In this document: piece after piece, positions 49,277-57,806 of the stretch
Layout of the letters: each line of letters begins with the position of its first letter
Numbering within the stretch: position 1 is the first letter of the stretch
Assembly: GCF_024464185.1 (NCBI RefSeq)
Contig: NZ_JANHAU010000001.1
Location: 496,001 to 560,000, forward strand
Source: Haloarchaeobius salinus
Lineage (GTDB): Archaea > Halobacteriota > Halobacteria > Halobacteriales > Natrialbaceae
Reading direction: 5' to 3'
Length of the DNA: 64,000 nt
The notes under the pieces: model-generated
Seen by the model: only the letters and a program-made list of their open reading frames with translations
What the model was told of the DNA's origin: nothing
Database searches by the model: none
Position numbers and translations under genes: made by a program

Positions 49277-49993
49277 TCACTTCGCCAGCCGGGCGTTGTA
49301 GTACACCTCGTGGTGGTGTTCGACCTCGACAACAGACCACGGCGTCCCGACGCAGATGCCCCGCAGCCGGTCGGGCGAAAAGAGCAGGAAGTGCAGCGCG
49401 CGACCGAGAATCCGGTCGCCGTCGCGCGGCTCGTACTCGAAGTGGAAGGTGCGGTGGGCGAAGCCGTCGCGGGGGTCGGGCCGGTAGCCGAACAGGTCGT
49501 CGTCGACCAGGTTGGGGTCGTAGTTGTCCACCTGCGCGGTGGCCTCGTCGTCGGTGATATGCGCGAGGTCAGAGAGCAGCGAGCGCACGCCAGCCACCGA
49601 GTGTGCCAGCCCGACCTGGGTGCCGTTCAGCAGCACCGACCGGAACCGGTCGCGCTCGAACGGCAGGTCGAACATGTCGGCGACGGCGACGTTCTCGACG
49701 CCCCGCTCGCGGGCCGCCTGCACCGCGCCGGGGCTCACGTCGACGCCGAGTACCTCGGTTCCCCGGTCCTCGAAGAAGCGGACGTGCTGGCCCGCGCCAC
49801 AGCCGAGGTCGAGAACCGGGCCGTCGAGGCCGGCCAGGCGTGCGCGCTGCTCGTCGTCCCAGTCCTCGTGGCTGCCGAAGTAGTTCTCCGCGATGTGGCC
49901 GTCCATCCGGTCCTCGCCGTCGACGTACCGACAGTCGCCGAGTTCACCGCGCTGGAAGTCCCGCATCGCCGTGCCGAGTGCGTCTGCTGCCAT
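49277..49993 (-). CDS. SAM-dependent class I methyltransferase
   Basis: The 238-residue protein has the Rossmann methyltransferase motif I VLDLGCGAG at 60-68, motif II VLGVDVSPGAV near 80-90 and an acidic post-motif segment VAVADMFDLPF near 102. It transfers a methyl group from S-adenosylmethionine to a substrate that cannot be told from sequence. The C-terminal part (about 150-238) is a His/Tyr-rich extension (VEVEHHHEVYYNARLAK). The gene is followed by a structured repeat. Confidence 0.85.
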   Translation of the reverse strand: MAADALGTAMRDFQRGELGDCRYVDGEDRMDGHIAENYFGSHEDWDDEQRARLAGLDGPVLDLGCGAGQHVRFFEDRGTEVLGVDVSPGAVQAARERGVENVAVADMFDLPFERDRFRSVLLNGTQVGLAHSVAGVRSLLSDLAHITDDEATAQVDNYDPNLVDDDLFGYRPDPRDGFAHRTFHFEYEPRDGDRILGRALHFLLFSPDRLRGICVGTPWSVVEVEHHHEVYYNARLAK

Positions 49994-50136
49994 ACAGATG
50001 AGCTAACACACCGCAATTGTAATAAAACTGTAATGAAAGGTGGTACCAATCCACAGTTGTGAACGTTTAGCGTCCACGGGGAGCAGCGTCGCCGGTCGGG
50101 AGAAAACACTTGACCGACCGTAGAGAACCCCGCGAC

Positions 50137-50477
50137 GTGCATCGTCGTCAACTCCTCCACGCACTCACCGCCACCACCGTCACCACGCTCGCCGGCTGTT
50201 CGTTCGGCGGCGAGTACCACGACTTCGAGGCCGACAACCGGCGCGACGACGCCGAAACGGTCAGTGTGGCATGGGACGACACCGAGGAGCAGTTCTCGCT
50301 CGCCCCCGGGGAGTCCGTCTCGCGACGCGACCTCCTGCCCGACGATGGCACAACCACCGTCGATGTCGAGGCGAGGCTGCCGACGTCCACGAGCGCATCG
50401 AGTGGACCGGAAGCGGCACGCTCCGGGTCAGTATCGATACCCTCGACGTCTCCATCGGCAGAACCTACGACGACTGA
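50137..50477 (+). pseudogene. Small lipoprotein gene broken by a 5-bp duplication
   Basis: From the GTG at 50137 the frame gives HRRQLLHALTATTVTTLAGC (Tat-like signal and lipobox) and a mature domain up to TTTVDVE. There a tandem GAGGC-GAGGC (50368-50377) shifts the frame. Dropping one GAGGC restores EAADVHERIEWTGSGTL and a proper stop at 50475-50477, about 112 residues in all. Either a recent slippage mutation or a sequencing error is present. It would be a short membrane-anchored protein of unknown role. Confidence 0.7.
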
Positions 50478-50492
50478 AAATCGAACACTCGA

Positions 50493-51896
50493 TTACCCGA
50501 ACGGCCCGCCACCGCCGCCCATCCCGCCCATGCCGCCACCGCCGCCGCCCTGCTGTTGCATCTTCTTCATCATGCGCTGCATGTCGCCGTCCATACCGCC
50601 CTGGAACTGCTTCAGGGTCTGCTCCATCATCTTGTGCTGCTGGAGCAGCTCGCGGATCTTCTCCTCGGGCTGGCCGGAGCCCCGCGAGATGCGTTCGACC
50701 TGTGACTGGCCGACCGAGCGCGGGTTCTCCATCTCGTCGTCGGTCATCGAGTCCATGATGACCTCGAAGCTGCGCATGCGCTCCTGGGTGACGTCCATCG
50801 CGTCGTCGGGGAGCTGGTCCTTCAGCCCGCCGCCGCCGAAGCCCGGGATCATGTCCATCACCTGGTCGAGCGGGCCCATGCGGTTCATCGCGTCCATCTG
50901 CTTTTTCATGTCCTTCAGGGTGAACTTGCCCTGGAGCATGTCCTCCGGGTCCCAGTCCTCTTCCTCCTCCTGGGTCTCCTCCATCGCGCGCTCGACGCGC
51001 TCGACGAGCGAGCCCAGGTCGCCCATGCCGAGCAGGCGGGAGATGAACCCCTCCGGCTCGAAGCGCTCGATGTCCTGGACCTCCTCGCCGGTCCCGAGGA
51101 AGGCGATGGAGGAGTCCGTCTCGTTGACGGCGGTCAGCGCGCCGCCACCCTTCGCGGTGCCGTCGAGCTTCGTGATGACGACGCCGCCGATGCCGACGGA
51201 CTCGTCGAACTGCTGGGCCTGCTCCTTCGCGCCCTGCCCGATTGCGGCGTCGAGCACCAGCAGCGAGATGTCCGGGTCGACGGTCGCCTCGATCTCCTCG
51301 ATCTCCTCGATGAGGTCGTCCTCCAGCGCGTGCCGGCCGGCCGTGTCGACGATGTGGACGTCGGCGTCCTCGGTCGCCTCCAGCCCCTTCCGGGCGATGT
51401 CGACCGGGTCGTCGTTGTCGGGGTCGCCGTAGAACTCCACCTCGGCGCGCTCGGCCATCTGCTTGGCCTGGTCGTACGCACCCGGACGGAACGTGTCCGT
51501 CTGGATGACCGCCGGGCGGAGCCCCTTCTTCGAGAACCACCACGCCATCTTCGCCGCGGAGGTCGTCTTCCCCGACCCCTGCAGGCCGGCGAGCATGATG
51601 GTCTGCTCCTCCAGCGGGAGCTCCGTCGAGTCACCGATGAGGTCGACCAGCTCCTCGTAGACGATGCGGAGGACGAAGTCACGCGCCGGTGTGCCCGACG
51701 GCGGCTCCTCCTCCAGCGCGCGCTGTTTGATGTTGTCCGACAGCTCCATCACGAGGGAGACGTCGACGTCCGCCTGCAGTAGCGACCGCTGGATCTCCTT
51801 GACGACCTCCTCGACGTCCTCCTCGGAGATGCGTGACTTCCCGCGGAGTTTGTCGAGGGTGCCTCGGAGAGAGCTCCCCAAGTCGTCGAGTACCAT
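50493..51896 (-). CDS. srp54: Signal recognition particle protein Srp54
   Basis: The 467-residue GTPase recognises signal peptides as part of SRP. The NG domain has [18 protein letters not shown] near 104-121, DTAGR and the [11 protein letters not shown] motif near 240-250. The methionine-rich M domain (about 320-440) ends in a Gly/Met tail of about 25 residues. A TTTAGGC box (complement of about 51924-51930) gives it its own promoter, although ftsY lies upstream on the same strand. Confidence 0.97.
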   Translation of the reverse strand: MVLDDLGSSLRGTLDKLRGKSRISEEDVEEVVKEIQRSLLQADVDVSLVMELSDNIKQRALEEEPPSGTPARDFVLRIVYEELVDLIGDSTELPLEEQTIMLAGLQGSGKTTSAAKMAWWFSKKGLRPAVIQTDTFRPGAYDQAKQMAERAEVEFYGDPDNDDPVDIARKGLEATEDADVHIVDTAGRHALEDDLIEEIEEIEATVDPDISLLVLDAAIGQGAKEQAQQFDESVGIGGVVITKLDGTAKGGGALTAVNETDSSIAFLGTGEEVQDIERFEPEGFISRLLGMGDLGSLVERVERAMEETQEEEEDWDPEDMLQGKFTLKDMKKQMDAMNRMGPLDQVMDMIPGFGGGGLKDQLPDDAMDVTQERMRSFEVIMDSMTDDEMENPRSVGQSQVERISRGSGQPEEKIRELLQQHKMMEQTLKQFQGGMDGDMQRMMKKMQQQGGGGGGMGGMGGGGGPFG

Positions 51897-52161
51897 TATC
51901 GGGTACTCGTACGTGGCTCCCGCCTAAAGGCCTTTTCTCGTCGACTCCGGAAGGACGACTCCGTCCGTGCGGCCACGAATCGCAACCAACCCCTCGATTT
52001 GACTACCGAAACTGGCTTCTGGGACCGCTTTTATGCCCGGTCGTCGTAGCACCCCGTGCAGCCTGTCGCCAGCTGTCATCCCCACCCACTTCCATCATCC
52101 CGATGGCATCCTGGCGATGCATCTCTCTTTCGCGTGAATCGACCGCAGAAGCGGGCCGCTC

Positions 52162-53340
52162 CTACTCCTCGCCGCCGAGCAGGCGTTCCACGACGACCTC
52201 GGGGTCGAACCGCTCGAGGTGGTCGTATCCCTGCCCGACGCCCAGAAAGAGGATGGGCTTGCCCGTGACGTGGGCGACGGAGATGGCCGCACCGCCGTTG
52301 GAGTCGGCGTCGGCCTTCGTCAGGATGGAGCCGTCGATAGTGACGGCCTCGTCGAACTGCTCGGCGCGCCGGACCGCGTCCTGCCCGGCGACGGCCTCGT
52401 CGACGAACAGCGTCATGTCGGGGCCGACCACGCGGCCGATCTTCTCGAGCTGGTCCATCAGCCCCTCGTTCGTGTGCAGGCGACCCGCCGTGTCACCGAG
52501 CACCACGTCCACCTCGTTCGCCTCGGCGTACTCCACGGCGTCGTAGATGACCGCCGCCGGGTCACCGCCCTGCTGGTGCGAGATGAGCTTCCGGTCGAGC
52601 GCTGCCGCGTGCTCGCCGATCTGCTCGTTCGCGCCGGCACGGTAGGTGTCCCCGTTCGCGAGCACCGACGAGTAGCCCCGCTCCTCGAGGTACCGCGACA
52701 TCTTCGCGATGCTCGTCGTCTTCCCGACGCCGTTGACGCCGGTGAAGATGATGACCAGCGGCTTGTCTGCATCCGCGATGCGCTGGTCGAAGTCGAACTG
52801 GCCGACCGAGATGACGTCCAGGAGCGCCTCGCGCAGCGCGTCCTCGACGATGCTCCCGGTCGACTCGGTGAACTTCCGGCGCTCGCCGACGAGCTCCTCC
52901 TCGACGCGGTCGAGGATCTCCTCGGCGACGCTCATCTCGACGTCGGACTCGAGCAGCGCCATCTTGAGGTCCCAGAGCGGCTCCTCCAGGTCCTCCTCCT
53001 CGATGACGAACTTTCCCGTCGCCGCGGCCTTCACCTTCGCGCCGAAGCCCGTGGAGGTCTCGCCCGCCTCGGGGTCGTCGGCCTCGTCGTCGTCGGCCTC
53101 GTCGCCCGACGTGTCCGCAGCCTCGGGGTCGGCGGCCGTCGTCTCCGTGACCGACTCGGCGGCGGACTCGGCAGCCGGCTCGGCGGCGTCGGCCTCTCCG
53201 ACCGGTTCCGCCGCCGCGGCCTCCGCAGTCTCGCCCTCGGGAGCGTCGGTCGCGGCCTCCTCCTCGGCGGCCTTCTCCTCGGCGGTCTCCTCGACGTCCT
53301 CGCGGAAACTGCCGAGCTTCTCCTTCAGGCTGTCGAACAT
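52162..53340 (-). CDS. ftsY: Signal recognition particle receptor FtsY
   Basis: The 392-residue SRP receptor has about 110 acidic, Ala/Glu-rich N-terminal residues (a haloarchaeal A domain for membrane association), then N and G domains with FTGVNGVGKTTSIAKMSRYL near 195-214, DTAGR near 281 and the TKADADSNGGAAIS segment. It docks ribosome-SRP complexes. It follows the prefoldin gene by 3 nt and shares a transcript with pfdA and L18Ae. Confidence 0.96.
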   Translation of the reverse strand: MFDSLKEKLGSFREDVEETAEEKAAEEEAATDAPEGETAEAAAAEPVGEADAAEPAAESAAESVTETTAADPEAADTSGDEADDDEADDPEAGETSTGFGAKVKAAATGKFVIEEEDLEEPLWDLKMALLESDVEMSVAEEILDRVEEELVGERRKFTESTGSIVEDALREALLDVISVGQFDFDQRIADADKPLVIIFTGVNGVGKTTSIAKMSRYLEERGYSSVLANGDTYRAGANEQIGEHAAALDRKLISHQQGGDPAAVIYDAVEYAEANEVDVVLGDTAGRLHTNEGLMDQLEKIGRVVGPDMTLFVDEAVAGQDAVRRAEQFDEAVTIDGSILTKADADSNGGAAISVAHVTGKPILFLGVGQGYDHLERFDPEVVVERLLGGEE

Positions 53341-53343
53341 CGC

Positions 53344-53808
53344 TTACTCGTCGTCGGCCTCTTCCTGCTGCTGGGCCTGCTGCATCTGCTGCTGGAGCTG
53401 CTGCTGCTGGGCCTGCTGGGCCTGCTGCTGGAGCTGCTCGTTCTCGCTCTCCAGCTCGGCGATCTCGCCCTGGACGTCCTCGATGCGGTCGTCGAGCGTG
53501 TCCTGCTTCGTCTCGAGCGTGTCGATCGCGCCCTCCTGGTCGCGCTCCGCGGCGTAGCCGCCGCCGAGACCGACGACGATCTCGTCGATGTCCTCGACCG
53601 TCGCGCGGATGTACGCGTCGCCACCGAGCGGCACCTGCACGACCGAGTCCGTCTCGAGCGTCTCGAGTGCCTCGATGGCCTCGTTCATCTCCGTCTTCTC
53701 GTTGCGGAGGTCCTCGACCTCGCCCTCGAGCTCCTCGATCTCCTGCTGGATGGCCTGCATCTCCTGCTGGAGCTGCTGCATCTGACCGCCGCCACCACCG
53801 CCCATCAT
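53344..53808 (-). CDS. pfdA: Prefoldin subunit alpha
   Basis: The 154-residue prefoldin has two long coiled coils (about 10-50 and 95-150) around a beta-hairpin core (VVQVPLGGDAYIRATVEDIDEIVVGLGGGYAAER). It forms a hexamer with beta subunits and hands unfolded proteins to the thermosome. The C-terminal coil is very Gln-rich. The ATG overlaps the L18Ae stop codon (ATGATG), so the genes are coupled. Confidence 0.94.
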   Translation of the reverse strand: MMGGGGGGQMQQLQQEMQAIQQEIEELEGEVEDLRNEKTEMNEAIEALETLETDSVVQVPLGGDAYIRATVEDIDEIVVGLGGGYAAERDQEGAIDTLETKQDTLDDRIEDVQGEIAELESENEQLQQQAQQAQQQQLQQQMQQAQQQEEADDE

Positions 53809-53981
53809 TGTGCCTCGACCTCCGTGACGTCCATCTGCGCACGCTTCAGGTTGTGCTGGCTGCCGAACGTCGCGAACGTGCGCTCACGCGCGACGTTCTC
53901 GTTCGGGGCCTCGACTGTCGTCTCGAAGGGGCGGTCCCCCTCGCGTGCCTGGAACGTCCCGCGAACAGTAAACTGACTCAT
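53805..53981 (-). CDS. rpl18a: Large-subunit ribosomal protein L18Ae (LX)
   Basis: The 58-residue protein reads MSQFTVRGTFQARE...ERTFATFGSQHNLKRAQ, the compact archaeal L18Ae/LX. It is too short for usual gene callers. It heads the operon L18Ae, prefoldin alpha, FtsY, as in other archaea, with its stop TGA overlapping the prefoldin ATG. The promoter is unclear. Confidence 0.92.
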   Translation of the reverse strand: MSQFTVRGTFQAREGDRPFETTVEAPNENVARERTFATFGSQHNLKRAQMDVTEVEAQ

Positions 53982-54194
53982 GGGCGCTACTCGGTCGGGC
54001 AGATGGAAGAATGTTCCCTTCTGTCCGTGCGCGTGTCGCCCCGAGGTGCTGTTCTCGGGTCGGTGGCGGTTCGCGTCCGCAGGGCGGTCGAGCGTCTCGA
54101 GGGCCCCGCTATCGTCGGGAACGGCTCGTTCGATACGCCCGCGACTGCCGGTGTGTTCCGACTGCCGGTCGAACCAGTCGGTACCGGGAGGCGC

Positions 54195-55409
54195 TCACTC
54201 CACGTCGAGGGAGCCGTCGCCGGCCAGCGCCGCCAGTCGCTCCGCACCCGCCCGGGTCCCCTTCGCGATGAGTACGTCGCCGGGGTGGAGCAGGGTCGTG
54301 GGGCCGGGCGAGATCTCCCAGTCGTCGCCGTCGGCGTCGGTGTGGCGGACCGCGATGACGCGCATCCCGGTCTCGGTGCGGACCATCTGCTCGCCGAGGG
54401 TGGTGTCCGCCAGCTCGGAGCCGGGGGCGACGTCCAGTCGCACGACGACCTCGTCGGACTCGAAGACGGCCTCGGCGACGACGGGGTGGGTGCCCATGCC
54501 GCGGAGGACGCCCTCGGCGATCTCGAGCGCGGCGTCGGAGATGACCTCCGTTGCCTCGGCGATGTGCATCAGCCCGCGCAGCGAGACGGGGTCGTCGACC
54601 CGGCTGGCGGCCCGGAGGACCCACGCCTCGAACCGGGATTCGAGCGCATCCATCTCTGCCTCGAGTTCGGCGACCTCAGCGGCGAGTGCCTCGCTGTCGT
54701 ACAGCACCGAGCCGTAGGCGACGTCGACGCCGAGCTCGCTCATGTTCTTCATCAGGACGATGGAGTCGACGGCGCGTTCGAGGTCCTCGATGCCGGGCTC
54801 GACGGGGTCGGGGGTGACGTACTCGCCCCCGGTCACGTCGGCGTAGACGCTCGCGAGGTTCTCCTCGACGCCGCGCAGGAGGAGCACGTCGCCGGCCCGG
54901 ATGTAGTCGTCGCGGTCGGGGTTGAGCCGCCAGTCGCCGCCGCGCCGCATGGCGATGACGCGCACGCCGGTCTCGGTCTCGAGGTTCAGCTCCTCCAGCG
55001 TGTGGCCGGCGAGCGGCGAGTCGTCGGCGACGAGCGCGCGGGCGACGGTCTCGATGGCCTCCGGGAGCGCGGTCCGGAGCGCGTCGGGCAGGCCGATCTC
55101 CTCGATGACGACCTTCGCCACGTCGCCGGTCGCGTCGCTGATCTTCTCGGTCGCCCCGACGACGCCCAGCACGGGCGCGAGCGCCTCGGCGTCCTCGGGC
55201 GACCGGGCGGCCATCATGAGGCTCATCCGGGCGCGCATCTGGAGCACGTCCATGCGTTCCTCCAGCTCGAGCACCTCCTCGGCGACCTCCCGGCTCCCGA
55301 GCAGCACCGCCGAGAACGACATGTCGATCATCAACTCGGCGGTGTCTTTCATCTCCGCGAGCACGGCCTTGACGCTCACGGGCTCGTACTCCACGTCACC
55401 GACGTCCAT
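54195..55409 (-). CDS. Tandem PhoU / TrkA-C regulatory protein
   Basis: The 404-residue protein is built of two repeats, each a PhoU-like helical bundle (about 5-100 and 210-300) followed by a TrkA-C/RCK-C domain (about 110-190 and 310-395; GVRVIAMRRGGDW and GMRVIAVRHTDADGDDW mark them). It has no membrane helix. Such proteins control potassium channels or transporters or bind cyclic di-AMP. The ATG at 55409 is chosen since MDVGDVEYEPVSVK fits the family start. No channel gene is adjacent. Confidence 0.83.
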   Translation of the reverse strand: MDVGDVEYEPVSVKAVLAEMKDTAELMIDMSFSAVLLGSREVAEEVLELEERMDVLQMRARMSLMMAARSPEDAEALAPVLGVVGATEKISDATGDVAKVVIEEIGLPDALRTALPEAIETVARALVADDSPLAGHTLEELNLETETGVRVIAMRRGGDWRLNPDRDDYIRAGDVLLLRGVEENLASVYADVTGGEYVTPDPVEPGIEDLERAVDSIVLMKNMSELGVDVAYGSVLYDSEALAAEVAELEAEMDALESRFEAWVLRAASRVDDPVSLRGLMHIAEATEVISDAALEIAEGVLRGMGTHPVVAEAVFESDEVVVRLDVAPGSELADTTLGEQMVRTETGMRVIAVRHTDADGDDWEISPGPTTLLHPGDVLIAKGTRAGAERLAALAGDGSLDVE

Positions 55410-55537
55410 ACGTCGGGGTTCTCCGGGACGGGAGAAAAGCGTTCGGCCGCCCGTTCCGGGCGACAACCGGCAATTTAGCACGGTAGGGTAGCGAGTAAAG
55501 GACAATGTTTTTCGGTGAAGGTTCTAAAGCTCAGCGT

Positions 55538-56674
55538 ATGTCTGACGACCTCAAGAAAGGGCTGGAGGGTGTCCTCGTTGCCGAGTCCGAACTGAGCTTC
55601 ATCGACGGCGACGAGGGCCGCCTCGTCTACCGCGGGTACGACATCGAGGACCTCGCCCGGGACGCCAGCTACGAGGAGGTGCTCTACCTCCTCTGGCACG
55701 GTCGCCTCCCGAATCGGGACGAGCTCGACGAGTTCGCCGCGTCGATGGCCGCCGAACGGGAGATCGACGACGGCGTCATGGCGACGGTGCGCGAGCTCGC
55801 CGCCGCCGACGAGGAGCCGATGGCCGCGCTCCGCACCACGGTGTCGCAGCTCTCGGCGTACGACGACGACGCGGCGGCGGACCCGACCGACGAGGACGCG
55901 AACCTCCGGAAGGGGCGGCGCATCACGGCGAAGATCCCGACCATCCTCGCCGCGTTCGTCCGCGTCCGCAACGGCGACGAACCCGTCGCGCCCCGCGAGG
56001 ACCTCGACCACGCGACGAACTTCCTCTACATGCTCAACGGCGAGGTACCGGACGACGTGCTCGCCGAGACGTTCGACATGGCGCTCGTGCTCCACGCCGA
56101 CCACGGGCTGAACGCCTCGACGTTCACCTCGATGGTCGTCTCCTCGACGCTCGCCGACCTGCACTCCGCGATACCGGGGGGCATCGGCGCGCTCTCGGGC
56201 AGCCTGCACGGCGGCGCGAACCAGGACGTGATGGAGGCGCTGCTCGAGCTCGAGGAGTCCGGCAAGGACCCCGTCCAGTGGGTCGAGGACCGGCTCGACG
56301 CGGGCGAGCGCGTCCCCGGCTTCGGCCACCGCGTCTACAACGTCAAGGACCCCCGGGCGAAGATCCTCTCCGAGAAGAGCGAGGCGCTGGGCGAGGCCGC
56401 GGGCACGCCCCACTGGCACGACTACTCCGTCGCTATCGAGGAGTACCTCACCGAGGAGAAGGGCCTCGCGCCCAACGTCGACTTCTACTCCGCGTCGACG
56501 TACTACCAGATGGGTATCCCCATCGACATCTACACGCCCATCTTCGTCATGAGCCGCGTCGGCGGCTGGGTCGCCCACGTGCTCGAACAGTACGACGACA
56601 ACCGCCTCATCCGGCCGCGGGCCCGCTACGTCGGGCCGATGGACGAGGAGTTCGTGCCGGTCGACGAGCGGTAG
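55538..56674 (+). CDS. citZ: Citrate synthase
   Basis: The 378-residue citrate synthase is the first enzyme of the TCA cycle. The catalytic triad appears as His224 (GSLHGGAN), His264 (PGFGHRVY) and Asp315 (NVDFYSAS). It belongs to the short, bacterial/archaeal type. The ATG at 55538 gives the normal MSDDLKKGLEGVL start with a T-rich stretch about 30 nt upstream; an upstream ATG at 55505 is less likely. Its last 73 bp are repeated downstream behind a small structured element. Confidence 0.95.
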   Translation: MSDDLKKGLEGVLVAESELSFIDGDEGRLVYRGYDIEDLARDASYEEVLYLLWHGRLPNRDELDEFAASMAAEREIDDGVMATVRELAAADEEPMAALRTTVSQLSAYDDDAAADPTDEDANLRKGRRITAKIPTILAAFVRVRNGDEPVAPREDLDHATNFLYMLNGEVPDDVLAETFDMALVLHADHGLNASTFTSMVVSSTLADLHSAIPGGIGALSGSLHGGANQDVMEALLELEESGKDPVQWVEDRLDAGERVPGFGHRVYNVKDPRAKILSEKSEALGEAAGTPHWHDYSVAIEEYLTEEKGLAPNVDFYSASTYYQMGIPIDIYTPIFVMSRVGGWVAHVLEQYDDNRLIRPRARYVGPMDEEFVPVDER

Positions 56675-56884
56675 AACGCGAGCGAGAACTGCGAGGGCGA
56701 ACGGGGCGCCTGCGACCCGGAGCGTCTTTTTGGCCCAGCTTTTTCGAGGAGTGGTTCCCGGAGCGAGCGTAGCGAGCGGGGGAACCCGACGATGAAAAAG
56801 GTGGTCGTACGACCGCCTCATCCGGCCGCGGGCCCGCTACGTCGGGCCGATGGACGAGGAGTTCGTGCCGGTCGACGAGCGGTA
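56601..56884. repeat. Direct repeat of the citrate synthase 3' end around a family 2 element
   Basis: 56601-56673 (end of the gene, to the second base of its TAG stop) is repeated exactly, 73 of 73 bp, at 56812-56884, where the next base gives TAA then TCGA. The 138 bp between the copies hold the family 2 copy A. The arrangement is the same as at the thiolase gene. Confidence 0.9.
56726..56807 (+). repeat. Gene-end element, family 2, copy A
   Basis: CTTTTTGGCCCAGCTTTTT, CGAGGAG, a hairpin with stem GGTTCCC (56753-56759) and GGGAACC (56780-56786), then CGACGATGAAAAAGGTGGTC. It follows the citrate synthase stop by 51 nt and precedes the displaced tail by 4 nt. Confidence 0.8.
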
Positions 56885-56946
56885 ATCGACCCGAGCACAC
56901 GTCCTCCGTCGGTCGTCAGCGTTCCACGCCGCGGAGCCGCTGCTTC

Positions 56947-57030
56947 GCGGTAGCGTAGGCGGAGTGGAGGCGGTGCGGTAGCGGAGGCGGAGCGGAGGCG
57001 GTGCGGTAGCGGAGGCGGAGTGGAGGCGGC
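56947..57030. repeat. Three tandem 28-bp repeats
   Basis: Units 56947-56974, 56975-57002 and 57003-57030 differ from one another at only one to three positions. The unit is GCGGTAGCGGAGGCGGAG followed by YGGAGGCGGY. The array has no spacers, so it is not a CRISPR array. Confidence 0.85.
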
Positions 57031-57093
57031 GCGGTCGGTCGTACGGCGGCCGAAGGCCGCCGTTTCACCGCGGCGAACGGAGTGAGCCGCGGC

Positions 57094-57160
57094 CTTTTTG
57101 GCCCAGCTTTTTCGAGGAGCGGTGCGCCGGAGGCGCACCCGACGACGAAAAAGGTGGTCG
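57094..57160 (+). repeat. Gene-end element, family 2, copy B
   Basis: CTTTTTGGCCCAGCTTTTT, CGAGGAG, hairpin stem GGTGCGCC (57121-57128) and GGCGCACC (57132-57139) with a GGA loop, then CGACGACGAAAAAGGTGGTC. It ends at the base next to the stop codon of the small zinc protein, which runs in the opposite direction. Confidence 0.8.
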
Positions 57161-57256
57161 TTAGTCGGCTCCGGCGTGTTCGCGCCAGCCGCAACCGGGG
57201 CACAGGAGCGAGCCGCCGGTCTTCCGGGCGGATGTCGCACAGCGTGGGCAGGTCAT
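57161..57256 (-). CDS. 31-residue zinc-ribbon microprotein
   Basis: The 31-residue protein reads MTCPRCATSARK...LLCPGCGWREHAGAD, with two CPxC pairs (Cys3/Cys6 and Cys19/Cys22) that would form a zinc ribbon. Haloarchaea carry many such CPxCG microproteins, some with roles in swarming or biofilm. A GAGGTGA Shine-Dalgarno-like motif lies about 5 nt upstream of the ATG. It is 100 nt downstream of, and on the same strand as, the membrane protein below, so co-transcription is possible. Confidence 0.78.
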   Translation of the reverse strand: MTCPRCATSARKTGGSLLCPGCGWREHAGAD

Positions 57257-57356
57257 GTAGGTCACCTCTGAGGAGGACGGACGCTAGCGGAGGGCTTGAC
57301 CGTTGCGAGTGTGTGCGACACAGTGTCGTGGCTGGTGGCGTCCGACCGCGGGCCGG

Positions 57357-57806
57357 TCAGCGGGTCAGCTCCCTGGTGACCTGCACGATACCGATGAGCG
57401 TCAGGCACAGCAGCACGAGCGAGACGGTGCTGCGGACGACGGACCGGTACTCCGGCCCCACCCAGTCCGTGATGGCCTGCATGGTGCTCCCGTAGAACTG
57501 GAACAGCAGGACGACGCTGAACAGGGCGAGGACGGCGAGTGCGACCCAGAGGACGGACCGGCGGACGCGGTCGCCCGACCCGTCGTCGGACTCGGGTGGC
57601 TCGCCGTCGCCACCGTCGCGTCCGGGTTCGGCCTCCGTGACGGCCGGTTCGCTGTCGTCGGTTGACTGGCCGTCGGCATCGGGGGCCGGTCCGTCGGCGT
57701 CGTCGGGGACCGACCCGCCGTCGTCGAGCGTGGACCCCGCGTCGTCGGCGTCCGGGGCGGTCGTGCGCGGTTCGTCGTCGGTGTCGTGGGTGGTGTCGTC
57801 GGTCAT
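57357..57806 (-). CDS. Membrane protein with long acidic N-terminus
   Basis: The 149-residue protein has about 85 mostly Asp/Pro/Thr/Ser residues (disordered), then two hydrophobic helices near 88-110 and 125-147. No family is recognised. Its ATG overlaps the stop of the upstream surface protein gene (ATGA at 57803), so the two are co-translated and may act as a pair at the membrane. Confidence 0.72.
   Translation of the reverse strand: MTDDTTHDTDDEPRTTAPDADDAGSTLDDGGSVPDDADGPAPDADGQSTDDSEPAVTEAEPGRDGGDGEPPESDDGSGDRVRRSVLWVALAVLALFSVVLLFQFYGSTMQAITDWVGPEYRSVVRSTVSLVLLCLTLIGIVQVTRELTR

Larger units (their letters stand above)
56675..57160. other. Gene-free stretch with repeats behind citrate synthase
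   Basis: In order this holds a short unique spacer, family 2 copy A, the displaced citrate synthase tail, 3 x 28-bp tandem repeats with GC-rich hairpins, and family 2 copy B. I see no gene apart from the 31-residue zinc protein whose end lies at 57161. Confidence 0.75.

Noticed and set aside
56947-57030. The 28-bp repeats as a CRISPR array.
   Set aside because: The units directly abut one another without spacers.
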